Of a stretch of DNA of 64,000 bases, positions 45,772 through 53,476 are shown in pieces. The stretch spans positions 4,464,001 through 4,528,000 of the forward strand of contig NZ_CP114288.1 in NCBI RefSeq assembly GCF_027111335.1. The letters run 5' to 3'. The notes under the pieces are model-generated. The model worked only from the letters and a program-made list of their open reading frames with translations, did no database searches and had not been told where the DNA came from. Position numbers and translations under genes: made by a program. Every line of letters starts with the position of its first letter. Positions within the stretch are counted from its first letter, which is position 1. Origin of the DNA: Flavobacterium aquiphilum. GTDB taxonomy: Bacteria; Bacteroidota; Bacteroidia; Flavobacteriales; Flavobacteriaceae.

Positions 45772-45779
45772 CACTTGTA
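45763..45779. repeat. right inverted repeat of the SDR-AraC unit
   Basis: CACAGCTAACACTTGTA, partner of 43509-43523. It contains the AraC stop codon. Confidence 0.6.
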
Positions 45780-45832
45780 ACTGTTGCACAACTTCTAAAA
45801 AAGAAACGAAGTTTAAAAAAGCTGTAAAAAAC

Positions 45833-45868
45833 AACCTCGTTTTATGTATTTAGAGCGAGGTTTATTTT
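45833..45868 (+). terminator. hairpin, probable terminator of the SDR-AraC unit
   Basis: AACCTCG (45833-45839) pairs with CGAGGTT (45856-45862), followed by TTATTTTTG. Confidence 0.6.
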
Positions 45869-46122
45869 TGCTTCAAAATTGCTCTCTGGTGCTTGTCTGC
45901 GACGAGTACCTATTTAAATTAAAAAACAAATCGTAGCGTTTGCAACGCGGTTAATTAAAAACAGGAGTACCTTTAAACAAGTATACTCACTCCTCTGTCA
46001 AGACTACAACAGTATTCCATAAAATCTTTCTACTTACTCACATACATCACTTTTTACTTACACATTTAACAAAATACATGAAAATTGACAGAAAAAAACT
46101 ATTTAAAAAAGTAAGAATAGTT
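45869..46122. other. gene-free stretch with small palindromes
   Basis: No credible ORF. Contains GCGTT-TGC-AACGC and an AGGAGT...ACTCCT pair a little downstream, resembling REP-type remnants. No transposase nearby. Confidence 0.4.
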
Positions 46123-46130
46123 TATATTTG
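46123..46130 (+). promoter_or_regulatory. -7 element of the gene at 46173
   Basis: TATATTTG, 42 bp before the ATG. Confidence 0.5.
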
Positions 46131-46172
46131 GTTTGTAAACTATTATTACAATAACCATTAAACAACTATTTT

Positions 46173-46670
46173 ATGTCAAATTTGCTTAACAATCGCGTAA
46201 ACGCCACTGCTACGGCAGCACAGGTAACGGCAGTCAAAGCCGCTTTCCAAACTATTCTAACCAACCTTCCGTTTCTCGTAGGTTTAACCGCCGATGAGAG
46301 AAAATCATTAATCGCTGTTGATGTCGCCAACAAGGCGTTTACCGAAGACGCCATTAATGCGGCAGTAAACAACCCAACACTTGTTCCGTCTTATCTTTCG
46401 GTGGCAAATATGCAAAATGATTTAACGCTATTTACACAACTGGATGAAATCTCGGGCTTGGCAAACCAGCTTTGTGAGCGTATTGAAGACACCAAAATGC
46501 TGGCAGGCAGTGAGGCCTACATTGTAGCACTGTCACTCTACAAATCCTTTGGGGCGGCAGCCGATGCCGGAGTTCAGGGAGCAGACAGCATCGTCGATCA
46601 ACTCAAAAAACGTTTTGCCACTAGCGGCGGAAATGCCGTTACGGTACCGCCCGTACTACCTGCGGTGTAG
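46173..46670 (+). CDS. uncharacterised alpha-helical protein
   Basis: A 165-residue soluble protein with no signal peptide or membrane segment. It is predicted mostly helical, with Ala/Asn-rich opening (NNRVNATATAAQVTAVKAAFQTIL), a motif TNLPFLVGLTADERKSLI, a central LANQLCERIEDTKMLAGSEAYIVALSLYKSF and a Pro/Val tail. Similar proteins appear to be scattered in Bacteroidota, but I know no function. Visibly richer in G+C than its neighbours, which hints at transfer. It is closed off by its own terminator and lies next to the 22-bp repeat array and HTH gene. Confidence 0.75.
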   Translation: MSNLLNNRVNATATAAQVTAVKAAFQTILTNLPFLVGLTADERKSLIAVDVANKAFTEDAINAAVNNPTLVPSYLSVANMQNDLTLFTQLDEISGLANQLCERIEDTKMLAGSEAYIVALSLYKSFGAAADAGVQGADSIVDQLKKRFATSGGNAVTVPPVLPAV

Positions 46671-46697
46671 CAAAACAATTTGCTTAAAAATAACCGC

Positions 46698-46733
46698 AAT
46701 CGCCTCTTTTGAAATAAAAGAGGCGATTTTTTT
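46698..46733 (+). terminator. terminator of the gene at 46173
   Basis: AATCGCCTCTTTT (46698-46710) pairs with AAAAGAGGCGATT (46716-46728), followed by Ts. Confidence 0.88.
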
Positions 46734-46767
46734 GCCGTTCTTTTTTGTTATCCAAAAGCAATTGTAT

Positions 46768-46965
46768 GTAGTTCGAACCAACAACATAGGTAGTTTAAAC
46801 CTGCTTTATTGGTTCGACGAACCAATAGAACAACTAGTTTGTACCAATACTATATGGTATTAGAACCAATAAAGTATATAGTTTAAACCAATACTATATG
46901 TAGTTCGAACCAATAGTATATGTAGTTTGAACCAATAAACAATGTAGTTCCAACCAACACTATTA
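46768..46965. repeat. array of nine degenerate ~22-bp units (iteron/operator-like)
   Basis: Units begin near 46768, 46790, 46811, 46834, 46857, 46878, 46900, 46922 and 46944, with spacings of 21-23 bp. The consensus is GTAGTTYGAACCAAT followed by an AT-rich half; the core GTTCGAAC is palindromic. The period is about two helical turns, so bound proteins would line up on one DNA face. The array ends about 60 bp before the HTH gene at 47026, and TACTTTTT (one base off the -7 consensus) lies at 46977. The stretch encodes nothing: 22 bp does not preserve frame. Confidence 0.8.
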
Positions 46966-47025
46966 GTGTTTAGCACTACTTTTTTAGAAAAACAGTAGGT
47001 ATTCCTAACCTTAAAAACACAAAAA

Positions 47026-47388
47026 ATGATATCGACCAGCAACAAATACAAGAATGGAAAAGGGGAACATTACCCAGCGATTGGCAATTTTATCCATTAT
47101 TACATTATCCAGAATAAAATCAAGAAAGCCGATGTTGCCAGAGCACTAGGCATACTCCCAACGGGATTGAACGAATATTTCAAGAAAGAGTCCTTGCAGT
47201 TTGCCATTATATGGAAACTCAGTATGGCAATGAACTACAATTTTATTGCGCACTTGGGCGAATACCTACCCTATCGTTTTGAAACTATTCGCGAAAAAAC
47301 CCTGAAAGAAGAACTTGCCCAGAAAGAGGCGATCATACAAAAAATGGAAATCCAGATGGAAACCCTGCGAGAAATGATTAAAAAATAA
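47026..47388 (+). CDS. small HTH DNA-binding protein with C-terminal coiled coil
   Basis: A 120-residue protein. Residues about 17-75 look like a Cro/CI-type HTH (IGNFIHYYIIQNKIKKADVARALGILPTGLNEYFKKESLQFAIIWKLSMAMNYNF). From about 92 to 120 there is a charged coiled coil (LKEELAQKEAIIQKMEIQMETLREMIKK). It lies directly downstream of the nine-unit repeat array, its likely binding site. Its 3' end and downstream flank are duplicated at 43295-43458. No established family name or role is known to me. Confidence 0.8.
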   Translation: MISTSNKYKNGKGEHYPAIGNFIHYYIIQNKIKKADVARALGILPTGLNEYFKKESLQFAIIWKLSMAMNYNFIAHLGEYLPYRFETIREKTLKEELAQKEAIIQKMEIQMETLREMIKK

Positions 47389-47413
47389 CCTAAGTTGAAT
47401 GAGACAAATTAAT

Positions 47414-47421
47414 TATATTTG
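47414..47421 (+). promoter_or_regulatory. -7 element in the duplicated flank (copy 2)
   Basis: TATATTTG in the same conserved context as 43417, pointing to the TIR-TPR gene (leader about 105 nt). Confidence 0.5.
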
Positions 47422-47446
47422 GGAAAACAAAACTGACGTCTTTTAC

Positions 47447-47510
47447 ACAAAGCTATCCATATTGGGGTGGATGTATGTGAGGAAGTCACACATATAAACA
47501 AGTTATATGC
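47447..47510. repeat. left degenerate direct repeat flanking the TIR-TPR gene
   Basis: ACAAAGCT then ATCCATATTGGGGTGGAT (47455-47472), a hairpin TATGTGA...TCACACATA (47474-47494) and GTTATATGCGAGC. The same order of blocks recurs at 49043-49093. Confidence 0.5.
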
Positions 47511-47531
47511 GAGCTTAAGAAACTATAAACT

Positions 47532-48968
47532 ATGAAACCAAAGATTTTTATCGGATCATCTGTCGCCGGTTTGGGCGTTGCTTATTCGATTCAACAAAAT
47601 TTAACTCATGATGCCGATGTCACTGTCTGGGATCAAGGAGTGTTTGAACTTTCCAAAACAACAATTGAGTCATTACTCGAAATCTTGAATAAAAGTGACT
47701 TTGGAATTTTCGTATTTAATGAAGATGATATTGCCACAATTAAACAAGAAACAAAAAGTGTTGTTCGCGATAATGTTCTTTTCGAATTTGGTCTTTTCAT
47801 TGGAAAACTAACTCGCCAACGTGTTTTTTTCGTTATTCCGGCAAACTCGGAATTACACCTACCAACAGATCTACTTGGTGTCACTCCAGGCACATATGAT
47901 GCTAGACGCGAAGACAATAGCCTCCAAGCTGCAACTGGGCCGGTTTGTCATCAAATCCGAACACAAGTTCAAAAAGAAGGATTATTAAATACAAGCACTG
48001 AGACAGCTCAGGAGCCGGAAAAAACAGAAGGAACGAATAACTATGAAGATGATGTATGGTATTCCATTTTTGCTAAAGGTGACTATGAAAAAGCAATAAA
48101 AATATTAGAAAAACAACTTGCCACTGAAATAGACGAAGATGAAGTCATTCAAAAGAAAATATGGATTTCTTACTGCAAATTTAAATCTGATTCCATAGAC
48201 GGTAAAAAAGCGTTGGAGGAATTACTTGTAGAATTTCCCGAGAAATTGGTTGTTAGTCATGGTATCGCAAAATTCTATCTTTGGGACGATTACTACGACC
48301 ATGCAATTTCCATATTGGAGGCCGCAATTGTAAAATTTGGAGAAGATGAGTCACTTATTTTGACACTTGCCGATTGTTACAAAAAGACAGAAGGCGAAGA
48401 CAAAGTTATTGAATACCTATCTACAAAGAAACCTAGCGACAGTATCGATATAACACTTAATATTCTTTCAATATTGAGAGATAAAAAATCTTGGGAACAA
48501 GCTCGAAAAGTTGTGCATGCGTGTTATCAAAAACATCCAAATAATGAAAAAATAAAGTATGAGTACGCTAGAATTGCTCTGGATCTCAATCTTAATGATA
48601 TTGCGCTATTTTTCTTGAAGCCATTAACCCAAAGCTATGACAATGTAGAGTATTGGGGTTATTTAAGTAATTGCTATGTTCAATTAAATCTTTATGACTT
48701 GGGAATGATTGCTTGTAAAAGAGCTAATGAAATTGCTGGAGAACAACAAAGCTGGATTATTCTTAACATTGGAAATATACTTAAAAATAAAGGGTTCTAT
48801 ACAGAATCTATTGCGTATTTTGAAAAGGGACTGGGTATAGACAAATATTCGGAATACGGTCATGAAAGATTGTCGACAGCTATAAAATTAAAAGATGAAG
48901 AACAAGAAAAATCGTCGAAACTTATAATTGAAGGCAGGAAAGCGCTTAGAGATTTCGTTATCGAATGA
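47532..48968 (+). CDS. TIR-like (CAP12/PycTIR type)-TPR repeat protein, candidate defence effector
   Basis: A 478-residue soluble protein. Residues 1 to about 140 match the TIR-like nucleotide-binding domain of CAP12/PycTIR proteins: KIFIGSSVAGLGVAYSIQQNL at the start, DFGIFVFNEDD in the middle, and RDNVLFEFGLFIGKL with the presumed catalytic Glu85. Such domains in CBASS and Pycsar effectors cleave NAD+. From about 165 to 470 the chain is helical with TPR-like pairs (DYEKAIKILEKQLATEI, YYDHAISILEAAIVKF, FYTESIAYFEKGLGIDK), a likely sensor or scaffold. No cyclase gene is adjacent. Cassette-like repeats flank the gene. Confidence 0.8.
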   Translation: MKPKIFIGSSVAGLGVAYSIQQNLTHDADVTVWDQGVFELSKTTIESLLEILNKSDFGIFVFNEDDIATIKQETKSVVRDNVLFEFGLFIGKLTRQRVFFVIPANSELHLPTDLLGVTPGTYDARREDNSLQAATGPVCHQIRTQVQKEGLLNTSTETAQEPEKTEGTNNYEDDVWYSIFAKGDYEKAIKILEKQLATEIDEDEVIQKKIWISYCKFKSDSIDGKKALEELLVEFPEKLVVSHGIAKFYLWDDYYDHAISILEAAIVKFGEDESLILTLADCYKKTEGEDKVIEYLSTKKPSDSIDITLNILSILRDKKSWEQARKVVHACYQKHPNNEKIKYEYARIALDLNLNDIALFFLKPLTQSYDNVEYWGYLSNCYVQLNLYDLGMIACKRANEIAGEQQSWIILNIGNILKNKGFYTESIAYFEKGLGIDKYSEYGHERLSTAIKLKDEEQEKSSKLIIEGRKALRDFVIE

Positions 48969-49042
48969 TAAACCCGAACACCCATGACATGTCTCGGCAA
49001 CGATAGCGCAGAATTGCATTCTGTGCCCGCAAAGTATTGCAA

Positions 49043-49093
49043 ACAAAGCATAAAAATCAGACCATCCATATTGTGTGGATTTGCAATATATGC
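49043..49093. repeat. right degenerate direct repeat flanking the TIR-TPR gene
   Basis: ACAAAGCA, then ATCCATATTGTGTGGAT (49064-49080) and ATATATGC, matching 47447-47510 in the same orientation. A hairpin GCGCAGAA/TTCTGTGC lies just before it (about 49009-49025). Confidence 0.5.
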
Positions 49094-49219
49094 CCACGAT
49101 CATAAGCCATAAAGTTAACACAAAAGACTAAAAAAAAATCAATCTTTGAGGGCACGGTTGCGAATCGCAAGTCTTCGAAAGAGTTGAAAATGATCGAATT
49201 CACAAGGTTTTACGCGTAG

Positions 49220-49315
49220 TTTGTCATTCCGACAAAGGAGAAATCACATTAGTTGCTCACGTTATGTGATTTAGCTTCGCTGAACTTCGTTTCTCCCGCT
49301 GGTCGAAATGACAAA
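49220..49315. repeat. palindromic dispersed element
   Basis: TTTGTCATTCCGAC (49220-49233) pairs with GTCGAAATGACAAA (49302-49315, one mismatch), with an inner AAATCACA/TGTGATTT pair. I associate this GTCATTCCGAC motif with repeats common in Bacteroidota genomes. The gap 48969-49473 holds no gene. Confidence 0.55.
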
Positions 49316-49473
49316 TCTTTACGGATAATCCCCACTGTCGCTCGTTTGTCCATGTTCCCTTTAAACAAATATCCCCAGCAACTTAAATCATTAATTTCTG
49401 ACAGAAATTATATATTATTCCCACAAATAATAGTACTTTTAAGCTGCTAATTCGTATCTAAATAAATTGTCTC

Positions 49474-50826
49474 TTGAAAAAAATAATTTTTCTTTTACTT
49501 CTTACCCCATTATTTGTATTTACACAAAATATCAAAGGGATAGTTTTGGATAAAAAAAGTAACCTGCCCATTCAGGATGCCAATGTAACGCTCAACCAAA
49601 ACAGAGAGAGTACAACAAGTGATGAAAAAGGAAAATTCAATTTAACCTCTTCAAAAAAACTTCAGGAAAATGATTCTCTGTATGTATCACATATTGGATA
49701 TACACCAACAAAAATTAGTCTATTTGAATTAAAAAAGAATAATTATTTGGTTCTTCTTGATGAGAAAAAAGAATATTTAGACGGCGTAATAGTTACTTCT
49801 GAACATAAAAATTTAAAATCTAAATTGGCTTTTACAAAATTGCCTTCATTAAAACATCCTATTTCTTCGTTTGGTTCTGTTTTAAGAGACGATAAATTAT
49901 ATATAATTGGTGGTGATGGTTCCTTCAAAACAGATGCGTGGAAAAAATTACAATATGAAAATTCAAATCCTGATACTAAATTAGAAGACTACCTCAAAGA
50001 ACTTCAATTTCAGTTTTCCGGTCAATATTACAATGGCAATCTATTGATTTACGATTTAAAAACAAACCTATGGGAAACTTCAGAGATAAAATTCAGAAAA
50101 AGAGCCTATGATAATTTAATTTCTTACAACAATACCATTTATGTTTTAGGAGGCAAAAGGATTTCTGCCAACGGTAAATTTGAATATCTGGATGACAAAA
50201 TTGAAGTTTTTGACACGAATAAAAAAACGGTAACTATTGACAACACCAATCCGCATCAAGCTGTTAATTTTGCCTCTTTCGCCTATAACGGCTCCATAAT
50301 AGTAATGGGAGGTTCAGTAAAAATGAATGAAAAAAAAGCAAAAGAATACACTAACAAAGTACATTCTTTCGACACAAATACCGGTTATTGGTATGAATTA
50401 ACAAATATGCCAACATCTAAGGAAGTAAACGGAACTCTGATTAAAGACAAGATATTTCTAATTGGTGGTAACAATGGAAAGCCTTTATCATCCATAGAAA
50501 GCTTTGATTTGACTACCGAAACCTGGAAAACAGAAGGAGAATTATTTGACAATTTGGATTATCCTGCAATTGACCACAAAGAAAATTTAATATTTGTCTT
50601 TGAAAACGAAAAAATATATACAATCGACATCAATAATAGAGAAATGAAGGAATATCTAATCGATTTACCTTTGAAAGCATCAAAACTTCATTATTTTCAA
50701 GACAAATTGTATATAATAGGCGGTTTCAAAGAAAACTATTACTCCCAATATCCTTCATCAAGTTTTATCAGTATTGATATTAACGAATTTGAAAACACAA
50801 AACCCAATAGAATCAAACAGTTTTAA
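49474..50826 (+). CDS. secreted protein: carboxypeptidase-regulatory-like domain plus Kelch repeats
   Basis: A 450-residue protein. A Sec signal (KKIIFLLLLTPLFVFTQ) is followed by a CarboxypepD_reg-like domain (about 18-90, IKGIVLDKKSNLPIQDANVTLN...SHIGYTPTKI) and at least five Kelch repeats (LYIIGGDGS, IYVLGGKRI, IIVMGGSVK, IFLIGGNNG, LYIIGGFKE) that form a beta-propeller. The start codon is TTG at 49474: it begins the signal peptide exactly, and no in-frame ATG suits. Binding partner unknown. Confidence 0.85.
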   Translation: MKKIIFLLLLTPLFVFTQNIKGIVLDKKSNLPIQDANVTLNQNRESTTSDEKGKFNLTSSKKLQENDSLYVSHIGYTPTKISLFELKKNNYLVLLDEKKEYLDGVIVTSEHKNLKSKLAFTKLPSLKHPISSFGSVLRDDKLYIIGGDGSFKTDAWKKLQYENSNPDTKLEDYLKELQFQFSGQYYNGNLLIYDLKTNLWETSEIKFRKRAYDNLISYNNTIYVLGGKRISANGKFEYLDDKIEVFDTNKKTVTIDNTNPHQAVNFASFAYNGSIIVMGGSVKMNEKKAKEYTNKVHSFDTNTGYWYELTNMPTSKEVNGTLIKDKIFLIGGNNGKPLSSIESFDLTTETWKTEGELFDNLDYPAIDHKENLIFVFENEKIYTIDINNREMKEYLIDLPLKASKLHYFQDKLYIIGGFKENYYSQYPSSSFISIDINEFENTKPNRIKQF

Positions 50827-50876
50827 TCTCTTTTCAAAAACTCAGATTCTCCTTTATAAATCTGTATCAAACAAAA

Positions 50877-50901
50877 AACTCCCAAGTTTCCTTGAGAGTT
50901 T
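50877..50901 (-). terminator. terminator of the aconitase gene
   Basis: AAACTCCCAAG and CTTGAGAGTTT pair with one mismatch around TTTC; A-tract upstream gives U-tract on the minus strand. Confidence 0.65.
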
Positions 50902-50930
50902 CTACTATAAAGATTTTAAACATTTATGTA

Positions 50931-53192
50931 TTAAGCCTCAGCGGCAATTAGATTCAGTGCAGAACCTGCAACAAACCATCCAATTTGTCCCTCGTTGTAA
51001 GTATGATTAGCAAAGATTATATCTTTACTTCCATCTGCATGAACAAGCTCTAAACTTAATGGAACACCCGGAGCAAAATCAACCAAATCAAGGAAATTAA
51101 TTGTGTCATCTTCCTGAATTTTGTCATAATCCCCTTCGTTTGCAAATGTTAACGCCAACATACCTTGTTTCTTTAAATTGGTTTCGTGGATACGGGCGAA
51201 TGATTTAACCAACACGGCTTTTACACCCAAGAAACGGGGTTCCATCGCGGCATGTTCGCGGGAAGATCCTTCGCCATAGTTGTGGTCACCAACGACAATG
51301 GACGGAATTCCGGCCGCTTTGTAGGCACGCGCCACAGCGGGAACGGCTTCGTAAGCACCAGTCAATTGATTTTTAACAGAATTTGCGGTTTGGTTGAATG
51401 CATTAATTGCACCAATCAGCATATTATTTGAAATATTGTCCAAATGGCCGCGGAAACGCAACCATGGTCCCGCCATTGAAATATGGTCTGTGGTACATTT
51501 CCCAAAAGCCTTGATCAACAATTTGGCACCTGAAATGTTTTTACCGTCCCAAGCTTCGAAGGGAGCCAATAACTGCAAACGGTCTGAAGTGGGGCTTACA
51601 TTTACCTGAACATTTGACCCGTCTTCGGCCGGCGCCTGAAAACCGGCATCTTCAACATCAAAACCTCTTTTTGGCAATTCGTCACCAAACGGAGCGTTCA
51701 ATTTTACTTCTTCGCCATTATCGTTCAATAAAGTATCAGTAAGCGGATTGAAATCCAATCTCCCTGAAATAGCCAATGCAGCCACCATTTCGGGCGAAGT
51801 CACAAAGGCGTGAGTATTTGGGTTACCGTCAGCCCTTTTGGAGAAATTACGGTTGAATGAATGTACAATGGTGTTTTTCTCTTCTTTGTCGGCTCCAGCC
51901 CTGTCCCATTGCCCAATACAAGGACCACAAGCATTTGTAAATACTTTGGTTCCCATTTTTTCGAAAGTAGAAATAATCCCATCCCTTTCAATCGTGTAAC
52001 GAATTTGCTCCGACCCAGGATTAATCCCGAATTCAGCTTTTGGGGTGATTCCGTGTTCAACGGCTTGTTCAACAATCGAAGCGGCACGAGCCATATCTTC
52101 GTAAGAAGAATTAGTACAAGAACCAATCAATCCCCATTCTACTTTTATTGGCCAACCGTTAGCCGCTGCTTCTTCTTTCATTTTAGAAACAGGAGTTCCG
52201 CGATCCGGCGTAAAAGGCCCATTGATGTGCGGTTCCAGTTCCGATAGGTTGATTTCTATAAGTTGGTCAAAATATTGTTCCGGATTGGCATATACTTCGG
52301 GGTCGGCAGTCAGGTAAGAAGCCACTTTATCGGCAGCATCCACTACATCCTGACGATCTGTGGCCGCCAAATACCTGCGCATCGAATCATCATAACCAAA
52401 TGTAGATGTTGTAGCGCCAATTTCGGCACCCATATTACAGATTGTCCCTTTACCCGTGCAAGACATTGAAGTAGCGCCTTCGCCAAAATATTCCACTATA
52501 GCACCGGTTCCTCCTTTTACGGTAAGAATATCGGCGACTTTTAGGATAACGTCTTTTGGAGCCGTCCAGCCGGATAATTTTCCGGTCAATTTTACACCGA
52601 TTAATTTCGGAAATTTCAGTTCCCAAGACATTCCGGACATTACATCCACTGCGTCAGCTCCACCAACTCCGATGGCCAACATCCCCAATCCACCCGCATT
52701 TACGGTATGCGAATCGGTACCTATCATCATTCCTCCGGGAAAAGCATAATTTTCCAACACAATTTGGTGAATAATTCCTGATCCCGGCTTCCAGAAACCA
52801 ATTCCGTATTTATTTGAAACGGATGACAGAAAATCAAAAACTTCTTTAGACTGACTATTTGCCACGGCCAAATCTGTAGAAGCACCAACCTTGGCTTGAA
52901 TCAAGTGATCGCAGTGAACCGTTGTAGGCACTGCAACTTTTGATTTACCGGCATGCATGAATTGCAGCAATGCCATCTGAGCTGTTGCATCTTGACAAGC
53001 AACCCTGTCCGGAGCAAAATCAACATAATCAACACCTCTTCCATAGGCTTGCGTAGCAACTCCATCCCAAAGATGACTATATAAAATTTTCTCCGTTAAA
53101 GTAAGTGGGCGACCAACAATCTCACGTGCTTTATCCACACGAGTTGCCATAGTGCCGTACACCTTTTTAATCATTTCAATATCAAATGCCAT
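50931..53192 (-). CDS. acn: aconitate hydratase (Acn, mitochondrial-type)
   Basis: A 753-residue aconitase interconverting citrate and isocitrate with a [4Fe-4S] cluster. Cluster cysteines lie in [12 protein letters not shown] (one) and [11 protein letters not shown] (two). Further landmarks are the TVHCDHLI and [26 protein letters not shown] motifs and the C-terminal swivel domain ([22 protein letters not shown]). Length and order fit the mitochondrial-type branch, distinct from the AcnB just upstream. Separate intergenic hairpins suggest separate transcripts. Confidence 0.95.
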   Translation of the reverse strand: MAFDIEMIKKVYGTMATRVDKAREIVGRPLTLTEKILYSHLWDGVATQAYGRGVDYVDFAPDRVACQDATAQMALLQFMHAGKSKVAVPTTVHCDHLIQAKVGASTDLAVANSQSKEVFDFLSSVSNKYGIGFWKPGSGIIHQIVLENYAFPGGMMIGTDSHTVNAGGLGMLAIGVGGADAVDVMSGMSWELKFPKLIGVKLTGKLSGWTAPKDVILKVADILTVKGGTGAIVEYFGEGATSMSCTGKGTICNMGAEIGATTSTFGYDDSMRRYLAATDRQDVVDAADKVASYLTADPEVYANPEQYFDQLIEINLSELEPHINGPFTPDRGTPVSKMKEEAAANGWPIKVEWGLIGSCTNSSYEDMARAASIVEQAVEHGITPKAEFGINPGSEQIRYTIERDGIISTFEKMGTKVFTNACGPCIGQWDRAGADKEEKNTIVHSFNRNFSKRADGNPNTHAFVTSPEMVAALAISGRLDFNPLTDTLLNDNGEEVKLNAPFGDELPKRGFDVEDAGFQAPAEDGSNVQVNVSPTSDRLQLLAPFEAWDGKNISGAKLLIKAFGKCTTDHISMAGPWLRFRGHLDNISNNMLIGAINAFNQTANSVKNQLTGAYEAVPAVARAYKAAGIPSIVVGDHNYGEGSSREHAAMEPRFLGVKAVLVKSFARIHETNLKKQGMLALTFANEGDYDKIQEDDTINFLDLVDFAPGVPLSLELVHADGSKDIIFANHTYNEGQIGWFVAGSALNLIAAEA

Positions 53193-53314
53193 AAGATTTA
53201 ATTGTTTTTGTTATTTTTCCTTAAACAATACAAGTTACAAAAAAATCGAGCATCTATTAACCTGAATCCGATTATTATTTTGAAGCAGAAACATTTAGCA
53301 TTTTTGGAGACATG

Positions 53315-53384
53315 GTTCCCGCTGTCCGCAGTATCTTTTATGCCAAACCCCGGCATAAAAGGATACAAACTTCCATCGGGGCTA
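53315..53384 (-). repeat. dispersed structured repeat, family A (copy 2)
   Basis: Reverse complement of the family at 2252-2322: read on the minus strand it begins TAGCCCCGAT and ends CAGCGGGAAC. Its stem is CTTTTATGCC/GGCATAAAAG (plus GTATC/GATAC and a bulged C), different bases from copy 1 but fully paired. It lies in the acn-acnB spacer. Confidence 0.75.
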
Positions 53385-53425
53385 AAAAGGCAACATTTGG
53401 CCTTTTTGGAATCAAAGCAAAAAAA

Positions 53426-53449
53426 AAGCCCGAGTCAAAACTCGGGCTT
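53426..53449 (-). terminator. terminator of acnB
   Basis: AAGCCCGAGT (53426-53435) pairs with ACTCGGGCTT (53440-53449), with a preceding A-tract. Confidence 0.88.
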
Positions 53450-53476
53450 CTGAATTATGATTAACTAATCTTTCGA

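Noticed and set aside
46768..46965. Possible CRISPR array
   Set aside because: Units are degenerate along their whole length, there are no constant repeats separated by unique spacers, and no cas genes are present.
46860..47051. Minus-strand 63-aa frame with repeating WFKLHIL-type segments
   Set aside because: It is a by-product of the ~22-bp repeat array; the repeat length does not keep frame and no start signals fit.
47026..48968. CBASS, Pycsar or Thoeris operon around the TIR-TPR gene
   Set aside because: No CD-NTase, cyclase or ThsA-type gene adjoins it; only the TIR-like domain is shared.
43391..49100. Complete integron
   Set aside because: attC-like boundaries are suggestive, but no integrase gene or attI is present in the window.
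53202..53453. 83-aa plus-strand ORF in the acn-acnB spacer
   Set aside because: Covers the family A repeat and the acnB terminator.
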